Positions 1 to 13,123 of a stretch of DNA of 64,000 bases are shown here, one piece after another. Where the stretch lies: NCBI GenBank assembly GCA_037903475.1, contig JBAJFG010000487.1, forward strand, positions 744,001-808,000, given 5' to 3'. The notes under the pieces were generated by a model, which worked only from the letters and a program-made list of their open reading frames with translations, was not told the origin of the DNA and ran no database searches. The position numbers and the translations under genes were made by a program. The number at the start of each line of letters is the position of its first letter. Within the stretch, counting starts at the first letter, position 1. The DNA comes from Ancylostoma caninum (lineage: Eukaryota; Nematoda; Chromadorea; Rhabditida; Ancylostomatidae).

Positions 1-1035
1 GATATGAGATTACCCATCCTTCCCATGCTGTATCCGGGCCCGCACTCACTACCCTTCCATCCCAGAATATGATCGGAAACGTTGACGTCACTAATTAGTA
101 GCATTTAGCCTCACCAGCGCAATTCGTTGGCTTTCAAGGATTGCTATTCCCTGGTCTCGGATGCATAATCAGGATAGGTAACTTCACACCCATGGATACG
201 ATTACCCATGGGTAGCGTCTGAATATAGACAACGTCAGGTGTGGGTAAACATGCCAATGGGTGCAAAGTAAACGGTAAATCTGGTTACTTCAACACATTT
301 ACCGATGGTAATCTCAATGATGCGTCCCAGCTCTCAAGCACTAGACCCAAATCGATGTCTTGAATCAGCACTTACCTTGCCTAGATCACAGCACCTTGAC
401 TAAAAACAGCAATAAACACGTCTTTGGGCCCTGAGGTCAATGTGAATCCCTGCAGCAATCTGCTCGCCATGCAAGAAGTATTTTGACGTACCACAAACCA
501 AGATTATTGCACATTTATACTGTTCAAATATCGATCAAGCCTATGTTTGAAAATCGCTTTCGGGTCAAAACCCCGCATGGTTTACACATGCAAAGAGACG
601 CCAAGTCTCATTCCATAGTCGAGAGATGAAGTAAGCAAAGATCGACAACGCAATGACATGCCAGGGGAACACACACGCAACGAACAACAATTGCTCACCA
701 ACAATTAGTTCGGGTGACAACCAAATATTATATATTTACAATTCGGCTTGGGGCAGTACGATGCTCACGAATGAAAGAGATGCCTAACACAATAGCGTGG
801 AACTCTAGCAAACCCGAGATACAGTGAAATATAAATACGCGGTGACTGTCAATGACTCAGAACCTGCTCAGTAAGCATATGTCTAGAACAAATAAATCCA
901 TAAAATTGTACTTACACAACTTATATGAAGAGATATCGACCGGTTACGCAAGAGATAGGAGGCACCCGAACCTCTAAGTCTCAGATTTGTTTCGCCAGTA
1001 CATTGTTCTATGCTCCGGGATTTCGAATCGTGTCG
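1..1035. other. 3' flank of the PDK gene, no gene seen
   Basis: No reading frame here resembles a known protein and none links to the neighbouring exons. The only recognisable structure is one copy of the GATGCAT/ATTACCC inverted-repeat family at about 158-327. No clear AATAAA signal on the minus strand was found close behind the PDK stop codon. Confidence 0.5.
158..327. repeat. MITE-like copy, ATTACCC family (copy 1)
   Basis: It starts with a GATGCATAATCAGGATAGG-type end and finishes with GGTAATCTCAATGATGCG, which is roughly its inverted complement. Internal TACCCATGGGTA-like words add further dyad symmetry. Related copies are at 13,124-13,405, 48,189-48,297, 57,327-57,420, 57,489-57,595 and 63,256-63,362. 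Confidence 0.6.
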
Positions 1036-4000
1036 TTATCCAGGTCGGAAGCCTTGTCCTGGCACATGGTGGGACCAGTCAGCCACCTGTGGTCCCATAG
1101 TGAGATTTCTGCGCGATGAGGTACTGTATATAGGAAGCACTTCACTGGCTTCTATGGGTACCGCCTGAAATCAAGTTTTTTGAAGACTCTTAACACAACA
1201 ATTCAAAAACTATTATGACATCCATATCCCACAGGAGTTGCAAAACGGTAAAAACGATACGAAAAACTAAACTAGTTAGCACTGTGATAAATCTACCTTC
1301 ATATATATGCAGGCATCCGTTCCATAGCCTTCCATAGAAACCAGGAACAGATCCCCGAGGAAGTAACGAGCATAGAGACGAGAAAGCGGAAGCCCGTATC
1401 CATACCCAGCCTGGAACATAACTACGCTTGAAAGCGTTCAAAATAAATGAACAAAACCCGTCTGGTACTAATTTTTCTGGATTGGAGCTCATAATGCAAG
1501 AGAAATGCATGTTTTTGATAGTAAAGCGTGTATTTAGTCATATTCAAGGAACAACTGACATCGAGCGGTTATTTCGTGATATCAGCGAGGTTTTCTGCGG
1601 AGGAACAAAAACAAATTTCGATTTTAGTGATAATAGCTCAGGAACCAAGTTGGATCAACTTCTTCCAGATCTTATATCCAAGCAAGCATCACGAGAGTCA
1701 ATATTTAAAATTAGTTAGCCTGAAACCATTCCGGAATGGTAAAATGACCATTTTGTGACCCATACTTTCCCGAGATTCTAGAACGTAACGCAAGGAAATT
1801 AGATATGATTATCTACACACCCTCTTAATGAGTAAATACTGAATACATCGCGGTGAGAGAATCAAACAAGGCGACGATTTCAATATGCGAAAAAAATGGC
1901 AAGAAGACGCCTGATAATTATTTACTAATCTTGCAAGCCATACCCTCCCTAATTAGGCGCATGGGCTCAAATAACAATATGAAGGGCTATATGCCACATG
2001 AGACAAAATTTAAAAAAAAGCGAGCTTTGGACGCCTAAATGGAACAGCATTTGAAATCTCAAAATGCAACTCTTTAAATAACTAACCAAAGGCGCTTGCG
2101 TGCCATCTCTGGGCGGAGGTGGAGCAGTACTGTACATGTAGTTGAAAAGTCGTTCCAAAATCGTTCGAGATACACCTCCACCACGATCGCAAATCTGAGA
2201 GAACACCAATGATGTCAAAAAAGTAATCGATTCCGAAACATGGAGCAAAAAGTGAATAAAGTGACCAAAATAGTAACAGAACCGACCTTGATCGACAAAT
2301 CAGCTTGGCCTCTGACTACAAAGATTTTGATGTCAGGAAGATCATCATCGACGCCATGATGTTCAACTGTAGCACGCATTGCGTTCTAGAACAAAATATT
2401 AACTGTTATCAACGGAGAAATCACTCTTCAACGGTGAAACGCAGATGCTTACCTTCAGTAATTCAAACATTATGTGGTAGAGGTGACTGGGGACGGCCAC
2501 AATCGAAATAGGTCTTCCCTTGTCTACAGCATTGTGCATCTCGAGTTTCATTGAAGGACTTGTGAGGTAATACCGATCACAGAGAAACCTTAAATAATGT
2601 TTTTTTTTTTCGGATGCTGCAGTGTACAGTCTATTAGCTCACAGAGGGCGCCCGATCGGACTTTGTCCGCAACTACAACTTCACCATTTTTCGGCTAACC
2701 GATCTATTTTTTGCACTTTTTTTTTTGATATTCGTATGGTGTGGTTCCTTCCACTCTTATGTTTCCACTGCCATCCGCTAAAATATCCTTCCAGACGCAT
2801 TCTGCAGGCAAAGTCGTAATTGCAGACAATGTCAGATCAGGCACCATCTGTGAGCTAATAGACGATAATTACTTGAGGAATGGGGTAGCACTATATGCAA
2901 AACGCCCATAAGAACAGGTAATTTCTTCTTATATCTAGGTCAAAAGAAATAATTCTTTGGAAGCACAACGTTACGTGTTAATATTCGAATATGTATATTT
3001 ACACAAAAAAAAGAGAACGATACCATTATGGTTCATAAAGAAGGTAAACCACTATGTATCTCTGTGTAAGCAAAACTGCTTAAAGAACATGAGAGCCCTC
3101 CTAGGAACTTTGGAGAACATTCAATTTTGAAAGGAGAGCAATATGTAGCATATTTGCACGAATTTTGGCCAATACGTGACAAGAACCCCTTTTGATTAGC
3201 TAGTGAAATGAGTGACGAGTAGCTCTTTCGAAGTTATTAGCACCAGAATTAGAGTTATTACCGAAAATAGATGTGAAGGAACAGAGAGAAGGATGGAGAA
3301 AGAGAAAAACCATGCTATAGAGAAATAAAATAGCTCACACCTAAAATAGGCCACAGAAACCTCGAAAACGATGCAGCCCTTCAATTTTTAAATGAACAGC
3401 AGCCCTCCGCTTTCGAATGCATTAGTAAAGAAAAAAGCTTGCGCGAATTTTCCTTGGACATACCTTGCATTCTCAAAGGCATCGTGGACAACGCTTTCGA
3501 CATCACAAGCAGGATCAATGCATCCAACATGTCTGGGGCTTTCTGGCAGTACATTCCCGAAAACAACCTAAATCAGCAGCGTTAATGTGACGTTGCGAAC
3601 AAGTTAGGTTTCAAAAAGTTGCATATTCGGAAAATTTCTTGAACTAATCGCTTATTCGCTCGCATGAGATGCATTAGCGTGTCATGCAAGAAACAGTAGA
3701 AAAACATACCAAGTGTTGGTTTTGAAGCATTCGTATCGAGATGCGATTGATGTAAAATCGATCCAGGAAATACTGGATACCTGAAAAAGAGCAGGAATAC
3801 GCACGTAAATGAAAACACAGCAACATGCGGGAGTAGAATCCATAGCCATGGTCCTCGAACGAATCCATCAAACACCAGAAAGATCCTAGACGTACCTTTT
3901 TCACTGGCAATGTCGACGCCATCTGTTTCTCTCAATTCGATGAGCCCCTCAGCCATTGTTTCGACAACATGTGCATGTCTTTTGAGAATTGTTTGTAATT

Positions 4001-5667
4001 GATCGTTGAAGCTAAACAACAGCACTTTACTCCGTTAAGCAGCATCCACATACCCTGGAATATCGAGAAAACCCAAAACCCTATACATAAGCGGAAGCCA
4101 GGGGAGAATTAATTTTCCAGTAGAACCTAAACTGCCCCACATCTTGCGTAAAAAATACTGGACGAAAGCGTTTGCGCTACACATGCGGATTCGGACCCAA
4201 TCCTCATCGAAAGTTGCGCTGGTTGGGTAAGGCAATAGCAATCAAACAAATAAAAACGCTGCTATCGTGTTACACCTAATCAAACCCCTGTTCTAAAAGC
4301 TCTACAGCGGTGCCCAGGTTGAAAACAGGATAAATGGCGGTTGTCTAACTTATTTCAGCTTTCGAGAAGAGAGAATTCAAAATTAACGCGTTAAGATATA
4401 GAGCTATAACCAGCCAGAACCCTTACTAAGCACAGCTAAAAAAATAAACAAATCTATCAAGGATACTGCAGCAAAACTCACGCATTTATGTTCTCCATCG
4501 AAGGAGCAGCGGTCTCATACTTTAACAGATCCTCGAAACTTTCACAGTACCAATTACTGACCATTTTTGAACTCGGCATTTGAAGCAATTTCGGTGGCAG
4601 TAAAGAAAACTCCTTTAACATAAGCAAGATTACAAAAAAGACAAAAGTGTTTGGAAACAACAGAAAGAAATTTGCCACAAACCTGCATAATGTTGGCGAG
4701 ACGAACCATAAGTTCATTTTTCAAAAATGTGTACGACGTAGCCGCAGTACCTATCCGTCCGAAGTCCAGATACTGTTGAATAGTCAGTGATGATGGTTGG
4801 AACTGACTGAAAATGCCTTACATTGAATTATAACTATGAGAAGAAATGACAGTAATGTAGCTGCTGAGCGCTGAATACGACTTTGTCGATAAAAAGACGT
4901 AGGGAATGTCAAATCTTTCCCTTTTCCAGGAATTAATTCGTTTTGAATTTTGGGAATTGAAAAAAAAATGAGCTATGGGAATTCAATCAGTGACGAGGGC
5001 CGAAACAGCGGCAAAGACGTATAGCGAAAGCAAACTTACAATATGTTCGAAAAAAAAAAACTGAAGAGAATTCCTAGACGCCGTTCTGTACAATTTTTAT
5101 TCATTTTACAATTTCATAACCAAAATAATTTTGCAAGACTCTGTGGTAACAGCAAATTCCCGGAGCTTTCGTTGGTGACTATCTAACAAGGACGTGCAAT
5201 TTGAAACTAAAAATTCCATAAAACACAGGACGAAAACCGAACGGTAATGAAAAATGGAAATCGGAAAGCTTTAAATTCAAATAATTCAAAACTCATTTGT
5301 TTAACAATGTGTTCACAGTTGACTACCTTACTACTTTCTTTCCTTAAATCCAGGAAAACAAAACCGGTTTCCCCAGAGATTTATGTGCTCGTCCTATGAA
5401 GATCAATAGTTTTCACCAATCCTAGGGTTACAGCCAAAGTGAAACCAAGCCTTTCGTTAGCTAAAAGATTCAGCTAAAAGATTTGGACGGAACTTGGCTT
5501 TGAACTTTTTAAAAAAACAACTCCAATAGAAAAGAAAACGAAGCTGCTAGAACAAAGACAAAATAATGACCATATTCAAAGCATAAACACGAAAAATACC
5601 TGTAGTGTTCCAGTTTCTTGGCAATCGCCCCAACAAACGGGCCCAATGCCCTCCGCGTGAGACGCAT
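1036..5667 (-). CDS. pdhk-2: Pyruvate dehydrogenase kinase, mitochondrial (pdhk-2-like), complete
   Basis: Predicted mitochondrial-matrix kinase that phosphorylates the E1 alpha subunit of pyruvate dehydrogenase and so limits acetyl-CoA supply. Eleven exons join in phase to 399 aa: 5600-5667, 4683-4806, 4482-4612, 3896-4011, 3710-3780, 3464-3567, 2453-2588, 2287-2385, 2087-2194, 1297-1410, 1036-1164. Seen in the translation: N-terminal helical domain with [12 protein letters not shown] (about 119-130, holding the family histidine), then [18 protein letters not shown], and the GHKL ATPase fold with N-box [15 protein letters not shown] (about 246-260), G1 box DRGGG (286-290), G2 box GYGYGLP (321-327) and a C-terminal DW pair (386-387). 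Length is normal for PDKs. The start ATG directly follows a TTGCAG acceptor. Two acceptors end in AAG instead of YAG. It resembles C. elegans PDHK-2 more than branched-chain ketoacid dehydrogenase kinase. Confidence 0.95.
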
Positions 5668-5675
5668 CTGCAACA
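5668..5675 (-). promoter_or_regulatory. Candidate spliced-leader acceptor at the PDK start
   Basis: On the minus strand TGTTGCAG abuts the ATG of the PDK coding region. This is typical of a nematode trans-splice site, although an ordinary cis-intron from an untranslated exon is also possible. Confidence 0.5.
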
Positions 5676-6257
5676 GCACTTCTTAGCAAACCAAGTGAAA
5701 ACAATGTGAAACCCGAAAATCGATTAGAACAGCCGCAGTCCATATGTTTTGTGAGAGAAGAACTGAACGAGGCGAAGCTTTATAGGGGAAATTAGCTCTG
5801 AGGAAACAAAAAAAGAGGAGACTTTCAAGAGGAAACATCATCAAAAGTACTGCGCCCAGTTAGTCACAGCCGTTTGAATGGCGCTATTTAGACCGATGTT
5901 ATGTCTTCAGGAAAATTAGAAATGCATCGTAGCAGTCCAGCTTGGGGTAGTCAGGGTGCTTAGAAGGGAACTCTGAACGCAAAACTGTAGCTATCGCATT
6001 GAAATCTACTAGGAAATTGATTAACAACAGCGGTAGTGTCAAAAGCAGACGGGCTGTGTGACGGAGGGACGGGGGCAGCAACTCGAACAACTCGTCGCCT
6101 CCGGCCCCGGCCACGCCTACTCCTTGCTGAGGGGACGGCGGGATAGAAAAGCTGGGTGGAACTGGGGAAATCCATGATTTTTCCATGAAACTCTCATTCA
6201 CACAGAAATCCAGGAAAGCAGTGATTGATCGAAAGAATTGCAAGGTCACTGAACAAA

Positions 6258-6516
6258 TATCTCCAATAACTGTGCAGGACGAACGCAGACCAAACGGCGT
6301 AATGATTCGGGTAGAAACTCTAGCAGCAACGGTTGCCAATTGCTGCCATCCTCCCCTCGATTGCCGCTCAACCTGTCGGCCCTTGAGCAGTAATTGCTGA
6401 GGGATGGCAGCAAACAAGGGGAGAATGGCAGCAATTGGCAACCGTTGCTGCTAAGGTTTCTAGTCGAACCATTACGACATTCGGGCTGCGTTCGTGCTGT
6501 GCAGTTATCAGAGATA
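6258..6516. repeat. Long near-palindromic inverted repeat (foldback element)
   Basis: Arms of roughly 120-130 bp, about 6,258-6,383 and 6,395-6,516, are inverted copies of each other, sharing for instance AGCAGCAACGGTTGCCAATT and GAACGCAG on opposite strands. A short loop separates them. The 180-aa open frame across this region arises from the foldback and is not treated as a gene. Confidence 0.8.
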
Positions 6517-6596
6517 GGACAAAGAGAAGAGTGAGAGGGTCCTGGGGTGAAAGCATAGACAATGTCGAACAGGATAGTTCATCTAATTCAGCAGTA

Positions 6597-6725
6597 ATAT
6601 AATACGTTTCGAAAACGACGACAGTTGAGTTTTTGTGCCCATGATCTGCAGTTCTCACCTGCCTCTCCAAAAACGACACTATTTCTCACGTTCTCCCTTT
6701 CTCTAATCTCTTCAGGACTATGTTC
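6597..6725 (-). repeat. GA-rich dispersed repeat (copy 1)
   Basis: On the minus strand it reads GAGATTAGAGAAAGGGAGAA, then GAGAGGCA, then CTCAACTGTCGTCG. The same order of words occurs in the other copies, clearest at 22,205-22,345. Confidence 0.6.
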
Positions 6726-6774
6726 CTTGCTGAAACACGCCACACTCACTTCGGAGCTTTTACGATTTATTTCA

Positions 6775-6895
6775 TCAAGGAAGATAGTTGGGGAGATAAT
6801 AGAGAAAAAAGAGCGCGAGAAAGTGTTGTGTTCGAAGAGGCAGCCAAGAAAGGCAGAGAATAGGCACAAATGCTACACTACGATTGCTTTCTAAA
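6775..6895 (+). repeat. GA-rich dispersed repeat (copy 2)
   Basis: Plus-strand copy reading GATAATAGAGAAAAAAGAGC, then GAGGCAGCC and GGCACAAATGCTACAC. With the minus-strand copy just before it, it forms an inverted pair around 6,725-6,775. Confidence 0.55.
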
Positions 6896-6949
6896 TAGAC
6901 TATACATAAGCTATACATAGGCTACAGCCTGCTCCATTGGGAAAGCTAG

Positions 6950-7077
6950 TTGGAAAGACGCCAGAGGGACAAAGAGAGCGGGAAAGTGCACAGGAATTGC
7001 AGAGGGTGGAGAGAAAAACAGGCAACATGCACGAACACTCAACTATCACCATGTCTGAAACGGACTATATTGTCTAG
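6950..7077 (+). repeat. GA-rich dispersed repeat (copy 3)
   Basis: Contains GGGACAAAGAGAGCGGGAAA, GTGCACAGGAATT and ACACTCAACTATCACCATG, matching copies at 9,215-9,330 (reverse) and 50,265-50,405. Confidence 0.6.
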
Positions 7078-8858
7078 TTCCCAAAATTTTGTGCTTGAAA
7101 ACTCTCACAATTTATAAGTAATAAGTTGCTGATTATGGTCAAGGGACTATTAAATATGAAAAACAATCATTTCATGCGATATGAAGGAACCGCTGAAGGA
7201 ACCGCATCGCGTGCAGTGGGTCTGCGAATGCACCATGAGTCATGATTGTAGAATGCAGCTATGTATAAGATAGAAATTCAACACAATAAATATGAGTTTT
7301 TTTTTCCTGTCGAAAGCTACGCGAGCGTGAAGAGATTGCATACCAGTTCCTAAGCTAAAGAAACCCTACACGTTCCCGACGCTATGCTTAGTTTAATGTT
7401 TATATTGTATCGATTCTTTACGGGGTTCTAGCATACACATCGTTTGAACAGCCGTAAAGACGCCGAAGTACGAGCCGATGTGATGATTGGGCAGGTTTTT
7501 CTATGCTTTCGTGGTGTAAATCACCACACTATATAGATCCTACTCGTCACCAGAACCCAGAAATTACTGTTAATTACAGTTCTACTCAATGCTAAGGCTC
7601 TGACATTGTTCTTTCAACAAGAAAAGCTGGCACACCCACAAGTCGATGTGTTTCAAAACAGCTGGAGTTGAGCTATCGTGCACACTTCGCAACTTGAACA
7701 CTAAACGGTAGGCACACAAGTTGTGCATTGTTGCATGATAAACGCCGAACATTCCTATGCGCTCTTTTTTCCCTGTTTTCGCACCAGCTCATATCGCTAG
7801 TGAAAAACACTGCAAATGGCATGGTAACGAATTCGAATACTGTGATGAGTTCGGCTAACCAAGCTAATGGGTGTGGGTTGAAGATCTTAATGAAAATACG
7901 GAACAGTGATCTCTTGCGATTGATCGAGTCAGATATGCTTTTAGTATGAATGTAAACCATTCGTGTTCGGAGTACCCACCAGTTGGGGACAACGTATAGA
8001 AAGGTATACGAAAGTACAGAAGATTTTCGAAGAAACCGAGCTGAAACTCCTACGACGAACCAATTGACAGCCCCAAACTAAAATATCCTTCTATCAGGTA
8101 ACAGAAGAAAAGATGGAGTCCTGTACCAACATTATCGAGGCAAGGAAATCAAAAACGAAACCAGAGTGCCAGGAAAAGAGCCTTAAAAATAGGTCTCCCA
8201 TGCAGCAAAGCTGTAGCCCTCGAACACTACGCGAAAATACGGAATAACACCACGAGGCCGCTTATCCAGAGTGATGGCCAGTTGTCCCCGCTTACAACAT
8301 CACAGCCGTTAGTGCAGTGGTGGACTTTTGACTTTCGATCAGTGCACACAAAGAGAACTACCACCCGTACGTGATTTCTTCGTTGGTTGGTTAGTGGGAT
8401 TACGTGACATTTCCCACCTATCATTTTGCCTTAGGTCACAGTTCTGACGATGTAGCGATATCCACGTGGGCTTGGATTCACGAAAACAAGGTGACGGACA
8501 GAGAGTGGGCTATCCCGCTGTTGCTCGCTGCGGGTAAACAAGAACTTACCACAAATAGGAGGCAAAGGGAAGGTTTGATGGGATAATTACATCTCCAATC
8601 CCATAATTACGGAATCCTGGAGAAATATCTAGTGTATAGTAGGGTTCATGAACACGCAATTATCCCGATATTGCGAACTCGACGAGCTCGCTGGCAGAAG
8701 CCCCTTTTTTGCCGTTTTCTAACACTTTCTAGCGCTTGCTCTGGAGCATGAAGCAGTGTCTATGATTAGGGTCTTCAAATATTTGTAAAATCTAACAAGT
8801 CATATCCCCCACATTTTCGAATTTTACTCTATCTCATCGTGGTTGCAAAAGTAGTGCA

Positions 8859-8957
8859 TCGGAGTCCGATCCGATCAGATAGCAAAAGATACGTATTGAT
8901 ATTCGTTATCCGACGATCGATACGGATCATTTGTTATCCGACAGGATCGGACTCCGA
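8859..8957. repeat. 99-bp hairpin with 14-bp terminal inverted repeats
   Basis: TCGGAGTCCGATCC at 8,859-8,872 is the exact inverted complement of GGATCGGACTCCGA at 8,944-8,957. The interior is also rich in GATCCG/CGGATC words. Confidence 0.7.
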
Positions 8958-9214
8958 CGAACTATAAATGCAGCTAAACAGTACTCCATGTGAAAGATAA
9001 ATATCGACAGTATTGCGCTTCACAGAATAAAACACGACGATATTCCAGTTTACACTTTCTTAACAATCGAACAACCTTCGCGCATCGTTTTCAAAAGCGC
9101 GTAAGCTGGCGCTTCGTAGGGTCGCTCCCTGATAGCGAGATACTTGGGTCTGGACTTCTTTTCTAAGCAATGGTAATGCTTGCTTCGAAAAAGCCATAAA
9201 CTAGTCATTTTTTG

Positions 9215-9330
9215 TATAGCCTGTTTCAAACGTGACGATAGCTGAGTATTCGTGCATATTGCCTGCTTTTCTTTTCACTCTCTCTAGTTCCTGCACACTT
9301 TTCAATGTTCTTTTGCTCTCTGAAGTCCTT
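9215..9330 (-). repeat. GA-rich dispersed repeat (copy 4)
   Basis: Minus-strand copy: its CACGAATACTCAGCTATCGT is nearly the CACGAACACTCAACTATCAC of copy 3, followed by TCTGAAAC-like sequence. Confidence 0.6.
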
Positions 9331-11298
9331 CCGACTGTCTTCGGCAGTGAAACAGAGTATCTAACACAGCTCAAAAGTGGAAATTCCCCTGTCACCACAG
9401 GAAACACCATAGTTTGTGATACATAATCTCTAAAACGAAATTCAAACTGCACAGTCAAATTCAATGATTCGCCTTGCCTTTTTTGGCTAAACAGCCAAAA
9501 AAAAAGTCACCTCTTTCACTGCTATCAGGACAACTGACCGTTGAGGTGCGATAATACACAGTTTAACCTACAAAGCCGTTCAATGTTCAATCGGTTTCGT
9601 TTCAATCCATCATGTGACAGAGTGCTGCGTCCGTATAAAGCGCTTAGTACAAAGATAACGCTTTCGTGGAACGCTACTCAGCAAACAGGTTCACTATCGT
9701 GCAGATCGAATTGTAGCAGGTTTTTAGCCGTGGAGCAACATAGTTAGCATCTCCAGTTTATTACGATGAGAATAATGTCAACACCTGGATCAGGTAACAG
9801 TAACTGGTATTACTTCGTCAGGAAAAAAAGTAGCAAAGGAGGCTGGGCATAGATTGCTACGCTTTCTGTAGAAGTAGGTGTATAACCGATTCTGGAAAAT
9901 CAAAGATTTCCAGCCTCGTAATCGAAAAATCCTTCAAAAAATAGCCATTGCATTGGGATTTCTGCATTTTTGTCCAATCCTTGTGAGTAGTCGCAATGTC
10001 TGTCAAAAGTTATAGATAAGAAATAGGGTCATCAGACATTAATTTGAGAGAAATCACGCACAAAAGTTCAAAATTTTACTTCTTTTTAGCCTTTACTGCA
10101 TAGAACTAGTTCTATTTCGCTCCGCATCCGAGAAAAACTCCTGCCAAACAGGAAATTTTCTTTCTCCAACAATGATTTAGAGGCATTAGGTAGGAATAAA
10201 CAGAAGAATAAACAGTTTATGAGACTTTCTGCCGTTTTTGCGGCGAAATAACCCAAAAGAATATACCTCTCGCGTGGATAATATGCATATACATCTACTT
10301 TTTATTTACTTTACGGCTCATTCTATGCGCCGTGGACGAACCAAACCTACGATCTGCAAAAGAAAAGATTCAACCAATGGTTACAGTCCTTCTCGAAAAG
10401 ATAGACGGATTCCCTGGCTGCAGAAACGGGGTGGGACCGGAGCGATAGATGGAGCACGCTAAGAGGGTCAAGTAGGTCCCGCCGCGATTCTGCTGCCGCG
10501 ACGCTAAGAAACCGCATGCGCAATCCGTTCATCTTTTCCACAAGGACTGTACCCTCTAGAAAAGAAGAAGCCAGTGAATAAATCCTTGAACGGGAGAAAA
10601 TCCTTAAGCATAATACAACAGTTTGTTGCAAAAGTATTGTTTATATTATTTTGTACTCAATTTGCGCAGGAAATTTCTTTCCTGTATGAAGTGCAATTTA
10701 CCAAAAACTAAGCCTTTTCCAAAGAATAAATTAAACGAGCAGAAGAGCAATGCTGTCAACAGCCCGAGATTAAATGCAGTCTCTACTAGGCGATTTTAAT
10801 TAGATTGAAAGTCAGCCAGCTGAGATTGCAGAAGCGCGATTAGCCTCAGCCCCACAAAGCAGTCGTAACATGGCTAAAAGCGAATCGCAAACGGACGGCG
10901 CCCCGTCCGTATCGCCGAACTGATCGTTGACCGTTGCGATGCTGGCCGTCGGGGCGAATTTCGATCAAAAAATTCCAGTGACGAGCGTCAAGGATGAGTG
11001 GGACGAACTCTAGATGGCAGGTAATGATGTAGCGAAGAAATAATCGAGCGGAGTTCGAAAAGTGGCGTTAATTAGATGGTAAAAGGCTATAATTTAAAAA
11101 TCAGGTGACAGCCGAGTTTCAGTATGTCATACGAACCCTAAGATTATTGATGCTTGCAAATACGTTGCATATTTCATCAAATCATGATTTTTCCCGTTCT
11201 CACTCCACCTGTAACTCAAGGAGTGTCACCAGAAAGGAACGAGAACTGTTCCCCAGCATTTTTCTGCATGAATTGACATTCCTAAAAGTTGAAGTGTA

Positions 11299-11480
11299 TA
11301 CAAGGAACTCCAAACGGCCGTGTGCAAGAGTTGCGATCGCGGCGTGGCTCCCATGGGCAGGGACACAGAGTTTCTGCATGTGGCTCTGATTGTCTGCTTC
11401 TGCCAGCAGCAGACAACCCGTGGGCCACGCCGCACCGCGGTCCCGCCCCTTGCACAGGGCCGTTTGGAGTTCCCTGTAGT
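11299..11480. repeat. GC-rich foldback element
   Basis: Left arm 11,299-11,351 begins with CAAGGAACTCCAAACGGCC and right arm 11,420-11,480 ends with GGCCGTTTGGAGTTCCCTG, its inverted complement. The loop carries a smaller hairpin, TGTCTGCTTCTGCCAGCAGC followed by AGACA. It explains the cluster of overlapping open frames here. Confidence 0.75.
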
Positions 11481-11554
11481 TCGCCAGTTTCCGTCTCTTC
11501 CTGATTTTTCCCCTCTCCTCGTTTTTTTGCATGATTGAGGTCCAAGGTGAAGTG

Positions 11555-11739
11555 CGAGAACTGGTCCCAGCTGTTTTTCCCACTAATTTACTCAAACTTC
11601 TCTAATTGTTCTGGTAGACAGAGAACAAAGGTACAATGACTATAAAGATGCGAAAAACAAAGGGGTAATTAGACGGGGAGAGAACACAGACGAAGGATAC
11701 ACTTTTTTACGTGGATGGAGGTGTGGGGACCAGTTCTCG
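11555..11739. mobile_element. Short element bounded by CGAGAACTGGTCCC ends
   Basis: CGAGAACTGGTCCC at 11,555-11,568 and GGGACCAGTTCTCG ending at 11,739 form perfect 14-bp inverted ends around about 185 bp without coding capacity. Two more elements with the same ends lie at 58,379-58,550 and 58,710-58,906. Single ends occur near 13,685, 16,015 and 37,110. Confidence 0.55.
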
Positions 11740-13123
11740 TCCACCTAAACCAGATTTAGGCTATCGTAGTCGCATGATCACACATCTTATTACAACTTCT
11801 AAAACTGTTTCAAATATACAGAAGATGTCCATGGATGAGCTCTCACAGATTCGTATAAAGGCAAGCCAGGCAAGGTGTTAGCGCGGTGGGCGTGGCACCT
11901 TGCAGATATGGGCATGGATATCTACTCTGTCTGGATTGCTAAGCAAACACACAACCAGGACCACATTCTACTGGCAGGTTTATTCAGTAAGAAACTGTCG
12001 CATGTAGACTTCTACTGCAAATTTTGATAAAAACTAGGACACTTGGCACAAATCGACACAATGTTTTGCTCACTGGTTGAATGGCCCTTTCTGTTCCAAA
12101 TCTGTTCATTGGAACGCGTGCACAATCAGAAGAACTGGTTCACTCCACTCATGCGGTGAAACGCGGCGTTGAAAAGGGAAGTGCAATTATGGAGCGATAA
12201 AAAGTGAGCGAAAGTGAAATATTCTCCAAGGCGGGATGTTCCGAACTTTATAGAAGCGAAAAAAGTGTTTGGACGAGGATCTCTGGAAGAATCCATGGAC
12301 AACGTGGGCGACGGAAACGCAATACGAGAACTGCGGCCGTTGCTGATCGAAGGTCGAACTCTATCGAGTTGTTTTCGATCCACGTGTTTTGATCGGTGTG
12401 TCGTGGTGACGCAGAGGTGTCGTCTAGGAAGGCTAGATGGTAGAGTAGAATATGTGTGACAGAATCGTGCATTAGGTATATTCGAATTCGAAAATTCGTC
12501 CTTGGATAAGTTAAAATTCTGGATCTGGGAAAAAGAGAGAGAAATACAACCCCTAAGGAAAGGATTCAGGGATTTCTCCCTTCTGAAAGTTCAAGTCTTT
12601 GGAACTGACTCTGAATTTATTCGGTTCTAACCGTATAAGGATCTGGACAGTCCCACAAGAGGAGATAGAAGTGTAAATCTTAAGAAATGAGTAGTCATTC
12701 AAGGCTGGCACTGTGGGCTTCCCATGGCAAGAACCTAGGGATAACCCACAACGCTCACCCTACTGCTGTGCTGTTTCTATACAACAATATGATGTCTGAA
12801 GAGCACCAGATTTGACATTTCTTATTGCGAATACATTCTTTGGATCCGTATCAAAAGCGAGGTGCAAATTTACCTGGGGATTTCGAAAATCATCCGAGAG
12901 GAGAAATTCTAAGCTCTTTCTTGATCTTGAATTTTCCACTTGTTCAGAGTCGAACATTCGATATCAAACGTATTTTGTACAATATTCAGTCTTGGGTATA
13001 GTGTACGATGTTTTGAAAGCAGAATCGGAAGCACCATGTCAATACCAGTAAGCTAAGGACCTCAATTTTTGGCTGAATTGGGCTGAAGAATAATGACTAT
13101 ATCGCTTTATTCATTTCTGAGCC

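Noticed and set aside
5899..6441. 180-codon minus-strand open frame
   Set aside because: It overlaps the long foldback at 6,258-6,516 and is explained by the inverted repeat; no domain is recognisable.
12126..12472. Overlapping open frames on both strands, one reading DVPNFIEAKKVFGRGSLEES
   Set aside because: The plus frame looks faintly coding but no family is recognised, no splice partners were found, and two minus frames are equally open.
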